Shown here one piece after another: positions 50,785-62,355 of a DNA stretch of 64,000 bases. Source of the stretch: Apostichopus japonicus (taxonomy: Eukaryota > Echinodermata > Holothuroidea > Aspidochirotida > Stichopodidae); assembly GCF_037975245.1 (NCBI RefSeq), contig NC_092574.1:25191213-25255212 (forward strand), in the 5' to 3' direction. Position numbers and translations under genes: made by a program. Numbering within the stretch: position 1 is the first letter of the stretch; every line of letters begins with the position of its first letter. A model generated the notes under the pieces. The model was given only the letters and a program-made list of their open reading frames with translations. It was not told where the DNA came from and ran no database searches.

Positions 50785-51690
50785 TTATGAAATGTGAAAG
50801 GAAGTGTAAAAGTAAGTGTATCAAAACCCCTGTGGGCTTATCTAGGGATACACTCCCTGTACAGAGAGAACACATATAACTTACAACAACAAAAATAAGA
50901 AAAGAACTAAGGGAGAAAAGGAAGAAAAGAAAGAAAGAGGAACATCAATCTTAGTATAACTTGACGTAATATGTCTTTAATTTGAATTTAAACGAATTTG
51001 GGGGAGGTTGTGACCTCATGATATTAAGCAGCAAAGAGTTCCATGTGATGCTTGTGCGATGTCGAAGGCTCTATCTTCCTACATTGGTGTGAATGCGATT
51101 AGGGCGTACAATTTGTATGTGTCTTGTGTTTTATTGTGAATGCCATGGTTGTGAACAAGGAAATTGTCGAAAGCAGGTGGGACCTGTCCATGGATAGCTT
51201 GATGCAAATGTGGCTATATATACATTATCAAATCCGGGAGTTTGAGGATGTTAAGATCTTTGAAAAGTTTGCTTGTATGTTCATTGTAATTGGCAAATGA
51301 AACGTGTCTAATTAGTCTTTTTGCGTGTTTCTGTCCCCTCTGTTACTGTAACTTGTCATTTAGCCTCTGAAGAAGATCCTGCTAGGATCGAAACGTCATG
51401 CCAACTTACTTTTATACATAGTCTTTTTGAAAAATAAAGAGTTTGTTTAAACATGTGCGATTCGTAACAGACCATACTAGTATGCAGTATGTAAAATGTA
51501 GTGCGATTAAAGTAAGATACGACCGCAACATTTTCTTGGGTAAATCATGCTTAAGTTTTGAGAGAATGCCCAGCCCTTAGCAGTTTTGGTTGCAATAGAC
51601 TGTATGTGGTTGTTCCATGTTAAACGGGAGTCAATGTAAACACCTAAAAACTTTGTGCAATTCACTCTTTACAGACTCTCATTAGCCTCG
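50785..51690 (-). mobile_element. Decayed non-LTR retrotransposon (reverse transcriptase C-terminal part), split by an insertion
   Basis: On the minus strand the 51690-51430 part reads TKFLGVYIDSRLTWNNHI, then AKGWAFSQNLSMIYP and, after a frame change, WSVTNRTCLNKLF. The 51312-50930 part continues NEHTSKLFKDLNILKLPDL, IHGQVPPAFDNF and LYALIAF. These are the thumb and C-terminal motifs of Jockey/CR1-like reverse transcriptases. Several stops and frame changes show it is dead. The 3' end near 50840-50880 has the CTCTCTGTACAGGGAGTG-type sequence typical of such tails. A 95-bp foreign segment at 51324-51418 interrupts the frame. Confidence 0.8.
51324..51418 (+). mobile_element. 95-bp insertion with 11-bp target-site duplication, Penelope-type 3' fragment
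   Basis: The segment lies between two identical copies of TAGTCTTTTTG (51313-51323 and 51419-51429). Removing it and one copy restores the reverse-transcriptase reading frame (QK...RLIRH). It carries CTGAAGA, a perfect 6-bp stem with 3-base loop (GATCCT-GCT-AGGATC) and GAAACGTC. This arrangement resembles the conserved 3' motif of Penelope-like elements, which is related to a hammerhead-ribozyme core (consensus CTGATGA...GAAAC). The T-to-A change in CTGAAGA would break ribozyme activity. Confidence 0.75.
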
Positions 51691-51694
51691 AATG

Positions 51695-54615
51695 TTCAAT
51701 GCCACTTTCTTCTCAAATGTATTAAATATTTAGTATTTACTTTGGTTTATCAATCGAATAAATTACAGTAAGTAACAACACTGATCGTGCAACCTACACC
51801 CATGAAAAATTCTTCTATAAAGAAATCAACAAAGAGTATTATTGTACACGTAAATAAAAGGTGATTTTTTTAAACTGCATATAAATTGTAAACGCACATT
51901 TACAGAATATAAGGCGATCCTGTTGTAATTCTAAGTGTTCGATTAGCATTAGCAACATTGACACCTGTAATATAAAGCCTACTAGATTATACGTTTTTGT
52001 TGATTTTATGGTTTCCATAACCTCAATAAAACTCCGCCAATTTTTTTGATTTGTTATTCTAAGTTTCAATTCAGTTTCAATACATCTTGAGGTTTTTTTT
52101 CAATTACTTAAAATCGGCCAGATTGATTATGCAAATAACACAAAATGATTGATTGTAGTTTTTTTTTAATGTATTGCCTATACTTGTATTCACTGAGATC
52201 TTAATAATGTGATTGGTTGTGTAACTTTCAAATATCAAAATGGATTTGCCTATCAGTGATGATCAATGAATGATACGATAAACCAACAATCGATCGACTC
52301 ATTAGAAAACGGCCAAATAATGGTCAGTAACCTAATGACCAATCTTCGAGTGTCAATTACTACTTTTGAAAATGTCATCCGTTAGTCTTTCTCTGTGTTT
52401 TATTATATAAATATATTGTATTCACAAGAGGTCAAATGCCATTCATATGCTTCCGTATACTTCCATAATGATATTTCTATGAGCATCATTTGTGGTTTTG
52501 TATACCATTGTCTATATTTAAGGTATTTTCGTTGCAAATGATGAAGCAATGCATTGAAACTGTACAGCCACAGTCAGTAAACGTCTTGTGCGTAATTAAT
52601 GCCGTTGTCATATGACATATATATGTAATGTGATTTGATATGTAAATAAGGTTTGTTTATCAATAGGCATTTAGTATTGCGTTATATAAATTTCTTTTAT
52701 ATAGCAGAGTGTGGTACTTTGAGTGATACTGACTGTCAGTTCAGGACTAGACTTTAAAAATTTAGCGACTTACTACAAAATGCAAAATCGTTAAAATCTA
52801 TTGGCTCAAGTCGAATTCTCATTGACTAACAGAACACACCAGTCACTGCAAATGATCAACTGCTTATCAAAGCAATTCAATAATATTTGCTGATAATAAA
52901 CCGAAATCCTGCCGACTTTTTGTCTGACGATTGTTCACCGACTTTATCATGTGCCATAATCATAATGTCTACTAACAGTAAAAATGCAATTGCCTTTGGC
53001 ATTTTCAGCCAGTTAATAGCCAGAGTTTCAAAGTTGTATCATGTTATATTTCGTCAGGGAGCTATAGATTCAAGTTTTTGCTGAACTGGTTTGACGACTA
53101 ACTATAATGGAGGCAAATGTCAGTTGTCCAATAAGTATCAGTCTACTTTTAGTACAGCTATGACTACGCGCAACATGTCAAAAGATGGCAATGGCGTATT
53201 AGTTTGTTTTTTCTTCGTCTTTTTGAAGGTAAAGAAGTCTTTAATAGTTGTGAGAGTTTTGTATCTAGCTATTTTGTACTATATTTATGTTTTGGGTTTT
53301 TGTTTGTTTGTTTGATTTTGGTTTTGTATAACTTTTGTGTAATAATATCATTCGATATTCATGGTATAACATATATGCGGATCATATTTCACAGAAATAT
53401 TGTTAACTTGATCTTACTTGGGTATTTCTTTCTCGAACAATTCTGACTGCCTTCTGCAAACAAACAATGCACAGTTCTGCGTGTAGTTAATGTGGTCGTT
53501 AATATTCCCTAATAGAAGGATGTTTGGTAAGTTTCTCTGATCCATCGCCTGGCGACTTTCGAAATTGCAAATAAATGGAAGCCTTGGTATTAACTGCATT
53601 GGGGCCTGGGACTTGGATGTGTGAATTGATGTGTCTTGCATTCTGTCGGGTGGGTCACGTACAAAGAATGAGACGAAATATGTAATTTTCCTGAATTTTG
53701 ATGAACTGTATATACTGAGTTAGCTGCAGGTTTTTATTTCATTGGCTTCAAGGGATAACGAAGGCTGAGGTCTTAACAAAGACATACACACGTGCATAAG
53801 ATCAAAAGATGTTGACCAACTCTTTATTTCATAGTTTTTTCCATAATTTTATCAATTATAAATATTGCAGGTGTTTATGGACTTAATTTGGACGAGCGTA
53901 CTATGGAATGTGTGCCGTCATTTATAATGGACGTATTACCCTGCGGTCATACTTGTTTGCTACACAGCCAAAAAAAAAATGAAATGATTATACCCTCATT
54001 CGGTTACGCTGCTGGACGTTGTATTTTTGTAAACTGAGATCAATATACTTCCTGACAATTAAGTAGTGATTCTAATTATTTGGAGTTTTAATTCCATTAG
54101 TAAAGAAAGAACGTTTTGGTGTGTTGTCCATCAGTAGCATCACAAATTATCCGAATAAAATGAGTAACTTTCAACATTTTTACAACATCTCAGGAACGCG
54201 CAAGCACTCATTCGTTTTACTCGCTCTGCGATGTAAATTTTCGAATGTTAAACTTCGTTATCCCTTTATATTAAGTAATTGTTTCTAGTTTTGATATGCA
54301 CGTTTAATGACTTATTATAGACAATAATGGATCTCACCTTGTTACCAGTTTGCAAATGCTTTCTATAAACGAAATTTATAAACTGTTAGAACCAATTTTC
54401 GTCTGTATTCATGTTGTAGATATTTTCTAGAGTTTATTGAGAATAAAATAGCAAAATAAGAGGAACAGGCCTATAACGCATTCATAGTTTTCATCATTTC
54501 TTTGTTTTTTCATTGCGGTTTGGTGAAAATATAAGTAGTTAAGATATCTATTGTAATCCATGCGGAAATAACCTTAACTGTCTTTGTTTGCGATAAACCG
54601 AACAAAATAGCATCC
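51695..54615. other. Intergenic, AT-rich, no supported gene
   Basis: No recognisable exon, RNA gene or structured repeat was seen. Several 60-80-codon frames exist on both strands, without recognisable content. Confidence 0.45.
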
Positions 54616-54620
54616 TTGAA

Positions 54621-54680
54621 CAGGGACGTAGCCACAAATTTGAAGGGGGGGGGGGGCGCTTCCCACTGGATACTTCCCTG
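54621..54680. mobile_element. 60-bp foldback element (CAGGGACGTAGCCA ends)
   Basis: The left end CAGGGACGTAGCCA and the right end read inward, CAGGGAAGTATCCA, form an imperfect terminal inverted repeat around a G12 run and GCGCTTCCC. The ends resemble those of the element at 30398-32344. It is too short to encode anything. Confidence 0.55.
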
Positions 54681-55422
54681 TCCATGACCACCCATTTGTC
54701 GACTTAGTTCACATCGTTAACGTCTTTCTCGTTTATACATATTTCTGCCTCAATCATTTATAAATGCCTAAAGAGTCTCAAGAGCTTCAAAAACAGCTAC
54801 AATATTACTGGTATATCTGACTATAGTGTACAAGAATAATTTCAATAATAGATTCACAATTTCTCTTTGTTTGGAAATAACACATATAATTGATAAGAAA
54901 AAAAGTTAAACATTTTACAATAATTTAGATCGGTTTTGCAGCTTCGAGATGTACAGAAACAGTTTTGGTTTGAACAATATCAAATTCCTTAACATGATTG
55001 GAAAGCATCAGCTGCTTGTCTTAATAGCGAATCGTCTTCTTACGTTTAATACGTTGTCTGCTTGCTGAATTTGAAACAAAATATCTCTCCCTCAACCAAA
55101 CCATACGTGATGTATGTTCGTTCCGACGGTTTCACAACACATATGCAATAACTCGAGAAGATAATGTCATTTGTTTAAGTAAACGAACAAATTGTACGGA
55201 GCGTTGAAAAAAGAGTGCGTAGATGAATGTTTGGAAGTTCTTACTGTCCTCAAAAGCACCATTGAATGCGCAAAACACTCCATAAAGTTTGGAAGGAACA
55301 ATGCATCAAACTACTTGATCAAACAGACACAAAAAGTGGGTGGCATAGTAATGCAAAATATGATTTATAACATATTTTGGCTTCATCGAAGCTTAACATT
55401 ACAAAACCGTAACTTTGCAATT

Positions 55423-58400
55423 TTAGGAATATTCCACATCTATCCCTTCCTTTCTGACTTTCACGAAAGCTCCGTTAAGTTCGTCATTTTCTATACCATG
55501 GATAAATGCATCTATAACCATGTCAACCCTGTGAAAGAAAGAAGAAGAAACAAACACTTTCACAAAGAAACATCTTTCTTCCTAAACTTGTATCCAGACA
55601 TTGTAGAGTGTTAAATAAAATAACTGAAGAGATGGGTGAGGATTTTGATACTAGCAGTAAAATGGTTGTAGACATATGCAGATAAGTGACCAATTTTTGT
55701 CTTCTTAGCATTTTTCGAGTCAAATATTCCTCACAATATTGTCGAATTTAAAGGGGCAGGTACGGCGGCCCAGAAGGAACGTTAAAATACAATGTTTAAT
55801 ATCTGTTTTATCTCGAATAGAAACTTTCAATGACATTTTCATGAACTGAATTTTTAATGTTTCTTCTGGACCTCAGCCAAAACTCACGTGACATATCTAT
55901 CTTTAATCGTCTCTAAACGACCTTTGACGTCATTTGTCGAGAAACCATTCGATGTCCAGAGAGATGTATCTACTACAGCAGGGCAGATAGCTACAGCTCG
56001 CAGATCTTTGCTAAATCCATCGGTACTGTTCTGTGAATGTATAGAAGGACATTTTTGTGTTTCTTTTTCTCCATTCTTTGTTTGAAATAAACCACGCCAA
56101 GGTAAGTCTGGTCAAGCTAGATTAAGTAATCCTGATCAGGGAGCCGGAACAGCTCTGGCTTACCCTGATCATGAAGTAAATTACTCATCAAGAAAACCTG
56201 GTCGTCAATACAAACGTAAATTACTGTCTACACTGACAGTATGTCACATTTTATGACTGGTTTATTCTCCAATAATAAAGTATATTCACAAAGACTGCCA
56301 GATCCTCACTAATGATAGAGTCACGCTGACAGTTTCAAAAAGGGAAGTATGCAATCGGGTATACATCAGTGCAACTGTTACCCACATTAACCCACAAAAT
56401 ATAAATTAAAATAAATGCAACCGCGGTGATATTGTCTCGCCATGTGTGTCATATCTAAAACAATAAAATAAAATATAGAAAAGACATGACCTTAAATCTT
56501 AAATGACTTTAATCTGAACGAGTAATCGCAAATACCAGAATGTGAAAGGTATGGCTAGGAGAGCCTACCAAGAAAACCCCCAAAATCGTTATTAGCAACA
56601 ATACTAAGGAACTTGACTCATTCCATTCCGATTACCATTAGTTCTCTACCAATATGTTTACGGGAGTTTGAAAGAAAGTTTGGATGCTTCCATTCACCTG
56701 CACGACAAAGGTCAAGGTTTGTAGTTCGGAATTACGCAAGGGGAAATTTGACGGGACTGTTCGAAAATGTAATTTAGCCAATTACCATTATCGTAATAAG
56801 TATAAATACTGCCAGAAAAATATTTTGCTGGTGACGGCAGCACCCACCCAATCTCCTGTGCGTATGTGCACTGAGAAAATGACACAATTACGCTTGGCAT
56901 TCACAAATTTAGCAGAAAACAAAACGGAGCATGCAAATCTATTATTATTGATTCATCTACAAATTCCGTGTAAAAAAATATATAATTTACATATATAGTT
57001 ATAAAGGTTTTCCATGTTTTAACATAACACATTTTCTTTACCGGAAAGGATTTGGTGAGCCCAACTACGCCGTATTTGCTGGCGGTATAACTGAAATTCA
57101 CAACTGGACTGGCAAGGAACCCTGCGAGGCAACAATAAGATCACCATGTTGTTAATAGTTTACTTATAACCGTTTATCTCAGCATATATAACGTTGTTAA
57201 CAGCAAATACATGTTTCCCAGGCAATTAAACTTGAACGGATGGAGATGAAGAAAAAAAAAAGAAAAAAAGAGGTTATCATTAACTTCTAACTATTGACCT
57301 TCCACAAATCCATTCGACACAACATGATAACAACGCTTTCCATATATGAAGTAAACTACTCAATACCCGACTGAAATTTGACATAGTGAACATTACAATG
57401 ATCATATGGCTTGCATTTGTTGTACCTTATAATTGCAACCCTCATCCCAATATGTTAGTTCTAACTGTTTGAAATATCCGTTGAAAATTCGTGGCCTCCC
57501 CCTTTCTTCTTTGAATAAAAAGCCCGGCGTCTTTATTGACCAGGAATGCTTTCCATTAATTTGAGATGTGGCATAGAACTTTAAATTAATTACTTACCTG
57601 TAACGTAATCTGCATATGGTTTCAAGATTGGGAGGGGGGCGGGCGGGTGGTGTACAAGTGTGTAGGGAGGCGATTCTGTTGGAGCTGCAAGGAATGCAGC
57701 TCCTTCAGATTGGGAAAAATTTAGGGAAAATTGATATCGTTCAGCAATTGAGCAAAAATAATATAGGATGGGAATAAACAGACAGCTACTTTATACAGAT
57801 GGAAGCATTAAGAGACTTAACAAAGAAATAAAACATGATACTAAGAAGGTGAATAGCTTACCTTCAGTCGTAGACCTGCTATAGACGTGGCATCAATCTG
57901 TAATTCCCAGTTACATCATTACATTAAATTTCAACAACCGTGAAAAATATTTTAGTAGTTATTTGATGTTATGTACGCTGAAGTAGAACATATAAGACCC
58001 GTCGTAAATTATCCTTATTAAGTGACGTTGATCATTCTTTTACCTGCCATTGACGCGGTGTTTATTATAACACCCTTTTCTGATCTCGGTTTCTTGGTCA
58101 TTAAGTCTGCGGCAATGAGCATACCATTCATAACAGCCACCTGTCGAAGGAAAGAAAATATCCAATTCTTGGAAGCAAAAGCCTTACAGTGTTGTGATCG
58201 AGAAATTAACTTTCAAACCTGAAGTGATACGAACAAGTTTGTATAGATTTGGATTAAATAGATGTTTGAAAAATAGAAATGGTAATGACTGGATTCGACG
58301 TTAAAGTTAAGTCCCATACCGATTTGAGTACAGGTTGATGCAGAACACAGCCAACCGCTGCCGATCACCGTAGTTACCTCACGGCTGTTGATCCGTCTTG

Positions 58401-59664
58401 GAAAACATGCCCCTTTACAAGTTTAAGGATTTAACATATCAAATGACTAATAATTCAAAAAATAGTTGCTGATAGGTAAACAAAATATTGCGAGAGTTAT
58501 GGTCATGAACTCTGAGCTTTATAAAAGCGTCAGAAGACAGATGGACAAAATGATCAACCGCAGTGATGTAGCTGGCAGTTCAGCGGCGGCCAGTCAGTAC
58601 CGGGAATGATGGACATTAGGTCAGGGGACTGAACCCCAGGACAAGGGTCAATTACAGGGAGCCCGGGGGATATGAGATAAAGAATAACTGATGAACATGA
58701 GGTCAGGGTACTAAACCCCAGGACAAGAGTTAATTAGGAGCCCGGGAAATATGAGATAAAGAATAACTGAAGAACATGGAGTCAGGGTACTAAACCTCAG
58801 GACAAGGGTTAATTATAAGGAGCCCGGGAATATGATATAACGAATAACTGATGAACATGAATTCAAGGTACTAAACCCCAGGACAAGGGTTAATTTAGGG
58901 AGAATTATAGTTCAGTTTCAGTTTCTATCAGGAATATGTATCTTTCCGACCAGGCCTTTGCTGTTTGGTTGATATTAGAAATCAGTACAATTTATTTCGT
59001 GCCGATTGCTAAATGTTTAATTTAGAGATGGTGTCTTCGTTTGATCTCCCCGTCCTCAGAGTTGTAATTCACTAATGGCGCCCTCTTTAACGTCTGATCG
59101 AGACACAGTGATAGCAAATACAAATGAGGTGGGGTGGTGGGTACTGGAAGGATGGCGACAATTTACAGTCTTGCTTTGCGATTCTCTAAACAGTTACTTA
59201 AATATTGCAAAGATCTCCATGGTGGTTCGATATGTTTCATAATCGATTCCTCACCAAGTTAACTGCAATCGTTTTCTGATGATCACTTGAAATGATCCCA
59301 GCATTGTTGACAACAATATCGAGATAGTCGTGAACATCGTAAGCTTCTTGAAAACACTCTGTGGACGGGAAAAAAAAATAAAAGGAAGAAAATGAAAATA
59401 CGGAATAATTCTCTGTAGGTATACGCTTTTTACCGACAAAGTCGAAACCTACATTTATGATAAATAACAGCAGTCTATACGTTGCTCGTTGGTCTGATAT
59501 GAACACGCCGCCAAAAGGTGTTGTCTGAATGACGCAATAGGCGGTATGCAACTGGAAATAGTTTATCTTTCTGGTAACAAAATTGTTTGCATTCCGGAAT
59601 AGATCAAGGGATGTGTGCGATCGCTAGACTCATTCTGTGTTGTTGGAACGTGTATACCCACCCC

Positions 59665-59748
<84 letters not shown>

Positions 59749-62355
59749 TACCAACCACGTGACTTTCTACAACACTTTGGAGGAGTTGAGGGTATGGAAT
59801 ACATGAGTTGTTCCTGAACGTGCTTTCTTACATATTCTGATACAACCAGAACACTGTAAATACAACTGATGCTAAATAATGCCTGCATTCCGTTGTCTGC
59901 TTGGTGAGACTGTGAAAATACCAACAAGTAAGACAATGACTAACTAATTAATTGATAATGCTGCCACCATACTTTGTGAACATGATGATGCTTGTGATAA
60001 GTGTTATGATTGACAGGTTATTTTTAAATTAATTCTGCGTGGTTATCAAGCGATCTGATGGATGTACAATTTCCCTTAAATAGTTTAAGATATTTCAAAA
60101 CCTGACTGATATCTCCATTCGATTTGTTGAGTCGTACATGTTTTAAAAAACAAAACGTGGAAGGAAAATCCTGCTTGCACACCTTTTCGTTTCTCCAAGG
60201 TACTTACTTTTAAGGTCAGCTTCCTTGGTGACGTCACAACGAATGAACATGACCCGCCCGTCTCCAAATTTGCGGTTAAATTCAGATGCGACTTCTTGTC
60301 CAGCTTCTTCATTGAAGTCAATGATAGCTACAAACTATGAGAGAAAGAAATAATTTAAACAATTCATGCCTCACAAGTGGCTCAGAATTCTTCATTATTT
60401 GATTTGGGATATGTATTTTGTTCAACGTCTTTCGTGACGTCACAACGAATGAACATGACCCGACCGTCACCAAATTTGAGATTGAATTCTGATGCGACTT
60501 CTTGTCCCACTTCTAGATTGAAGTCAGTGATAGCTATTAACTATGATAGAATATAAATAATTTACAGAATATCATGCCCCGCAAGTGGGTCAGAAGTCTA
60601 ATCATATTATTTGTGATACGTATTTTGTTGATACAGTCGGCAAACCAATTTTAAAGCTGCTAGCACGGTATTCTTTAGCTGCTTGTGCGGTATATTCAAG
60701 CTGCGAGTACGGTATATCGAACTGCTAGTACGGTATTTTAACGTTGCTAGCCCGGTATTCTAAAGCTACGAGTACTGTATATTAAAGCTATGAGTACCGT
60801 ATTTTAAAGCTGCTAGAGTACGGTATCTTAAAGCTGTGAGTGCGGTATTTTAAAGCTACGAGTACCGTATTTTAAAGCTGCTATAGTACGGTATTGTAAA
60901 GCTGCTAGTGCGGTATTTAAAGCTGCTAGTACGGTAATTTAAAGCTGCTAGCACGGTTTATTAAAGCTGCGAGTACGGTTTATTAAAGCTGCTAGTGCGG
61001 TTTATTAAAGCTGCGAGTACGGTTTATTAAAGCTGCTAGTACGGTTTATTAAAGCTGCGAGTACGGTATTTTAAAGCTGCTAGCACGGTTTATTACAGCT
61101 GCGAGTACGGTTTATTAAAGCTGCGAGTACGGTTTATTAAAGCTGCGAGTACGGTTTATTAAAGCTGCTAGTACGGTTTATTAAAGCTGCGAGTACGGTA
61201 TTGTAAAGCTGCTAGTACGGTTTATTAAAGCTGCGAGTACGGTTTATTAAAGCTGCTAGTACGGTATTGTAAAGCTACGAGTACCGTATTTTAAAGCGGC
61301 TATAGTACGGTATTGTAAAGCTGCTAGTGCGGTATTCTTAAGCTCATAGTACGGTATTTTAACGCTGCTAGCACGGCATTTTAAAGCTGCGAGTACGGTT
61401 TATTAAAGCTGCTAGTACGGTATTTTAACGCTGCAAGCACGGTTTCTTAAAGCTGCTAGCACGGTTTATCAAAGCTGCGAGTACGGTATTTTAACGCTGC
61501 TAGCACGGCATTTTAAAGCTGCGAGTACGGTTTATTAAAGCTGCTAGTACGGTATTTTAACGCTGCAAGCACGGTTTCTTAAAGCTGCTAGCACGGTTTA
61601 TCAAAGCTGCGAGTACGGTATTTTAACGCTGCTAGCACGGCATTTTAAAGCTGCTAGAGTACGGTTTATTAAAGCTGCTAGTACGGTATTATAAAGCTAC
61701 GAGTACCTTATTTTAAAGCTGCTATAGTACGGTATCGTAAAGCTGTGAGTGCGGTATTTTAAAGCTGCTAGTACGGTATTTTAAAGCTGCTAGCACGGTT
61801 TATTAAAGCTGCTAGTACGGCATATTATAAAGCTGCTAGTATGGTATTTTAAAGCTGCGAGTACGGTATACTGAAGCTGCTAGTACGGTATTATAAAGCT
61901 CCTATTACGGTATTTTAACGCTGCTAGCACGGCATTTTAAAGCTACGAGTACGGTATTTTAATGCAGCTAGTACGATGTCTTATACAGCTGCTAGTACGG
62001 TTATTTCTATTCTCGTATGACATCAGAGAATTAAGTAATATCCTTTTGCCTTAGGACCTCTTAACATTACAAACGTCTCTACGTCCGGCCTTGTGACGAA
62101 ACCTACGGTATGACCATTCGTGATATGACTTATCCCAGTGACATATTAAATTATATACACAGAATTTTGAGAACCGGTACATGTTGATTATTTACTTTGT
62201 TGGAAACAAGTAGCGGTGACGCGTTTGAACCCTGTGTTGGTTACGAAACTATTAATTCTTACCTTGGCTCCACTCTCCAGTAGTCGTAAAGTCAGAGCTT
62301 TGCCCAATCCAGCAGCACCTCCGGTAACCAAAGCAAGTTTACCTTCAATCTTCAT
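55423..62355 (-). CDS. 15-hydroxyprostaglandin dehydrogenase-like short-chain dehydrogenase (complete, seven exons)
   Basis: Exons on the minus strand: 62355-62263, 60334-60208, 59358-59255, 58140-58044, 57121-57042, 56030-55888 and 55528-55423. All introns are GT/AG and all phases agree, giving 249 residues (human HPGD has 266). Exon 1 has the NAD-binding TGGAAGLG. Exon 2 has IIDFN, whose Asp37 favours NAD over NADP, and CDVT. Exon 3 has NNAG and Asn107. Exon 4 has INTASMAG with Ser138. Exon 5 has YTASK with Tyr152 and Lys156, completing the Asn-Ser-Tyr-Lys tetrad. Exon 6 has CPAVVDT, where the family usually has CPG. Exon 7 has ENDELNGAFVKV, matching the family C terminus. Known HPGD role: cytosolic NAD-dependent oxidation of the 15-hydroxyl of prostaglandins and related lipids. 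The exact substrate here is inferred. An extra exon 2 copy and a minisatellite lie in intron 1. Confidence 0.92.
56125..56185. repeat. Imperfect stem-loop in intron 5 of the HPGD-like gene
   Basis: TGATCAGGG-AGCC (56133-56145) pairs with GGCTTACCCTGATCA (56157-56171), and outer AGTAAT/ATTACT segments extend the stem. It lies about 95 bases before the exon 6 acceptor, on the transcribed strand. Function unknown; it may be a small foldback element remnant. Confidence 0.5.
58607..58900. repeat. ~81-bp tandem repeat, about 3.7 copies, in intron 3 of the HPGD-like gene
   Basis: Units share GGTACTAAACCCCAGGACAA, then GGGTTAATTA, GGAGCCCGGG and ATGAGATAAAGAATAACTGA. The CCCCAGG landmark recurs near 58634, 58716, 58795 and 58876. 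Units are highly similar, so the expansion is recent. Confidence 0.9.
59667..59748. repeat. (TA)n microsatellite in intron 2 of the HPGD-like gene
   Basis: About 80 bases of alternating TA with one ATAAAT interruption. Simple repeat. Confidence 0.95.
60414..60540 (-). pseudogene. Duplicated copy of exon 2 of the HPGD-like gene, splice donor lost
   Basis: This 127-base segment is the same length as the used exon 2 (60334-60208) and is open throughout. It encodes AITDFNLEVGQEVASEF, then KFGDGRVMFIRCDVTK. It has an acceptor (ATAG at 60542-60541), but where exon 2 has GTAAGT it has CATATC. Flanking intron DNA is duplicated too (AAATAATTTAxA and CATGCCYCRCAAGTGG in both copies), giving a tandem unit of about 206 bp. 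Without a donor it is unlikely to be included. Confidence 0.85.
60640..61995. repeat. 22-bp minisatellite, about 60 copies, in intron 1 of the HPGD-like gene
   Basis: The unit contains AAAGCTGCKAGTACGG followed by TTTATT or TATTTT. Variation is concentrated at a few positions: T/G in GCKAG, T/C in AGYAC or AGYGC, and the AT-rich spacer. Blocks of variants recur in higher-order fashion; for instance the order near 61380-61500 is repeated near 61510-61640. It lies between exon 1 and the duplicated exon. Confidence 0.95.

Noticed and set aside
55192-55614. 140-codon plus-strand frame
   Set aside because: It overlaps the last exon of the HPGD-like gene on the opposite strand, which has strong family similarity, and it shows no motif of its own.
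56712-56900. Minus-strand 62-codon frame between exons 5 and 6 of the HPGD-like gene (TYAQEIGWVLP...)
   Set aside because: It sits after a plausible acceptor and looked at first like the next exon. However, the exon at 56030-55888 joins exon 5 in phase 0 and carries the expected CPxxVDT segment, so this one is not needed and has no family motif.
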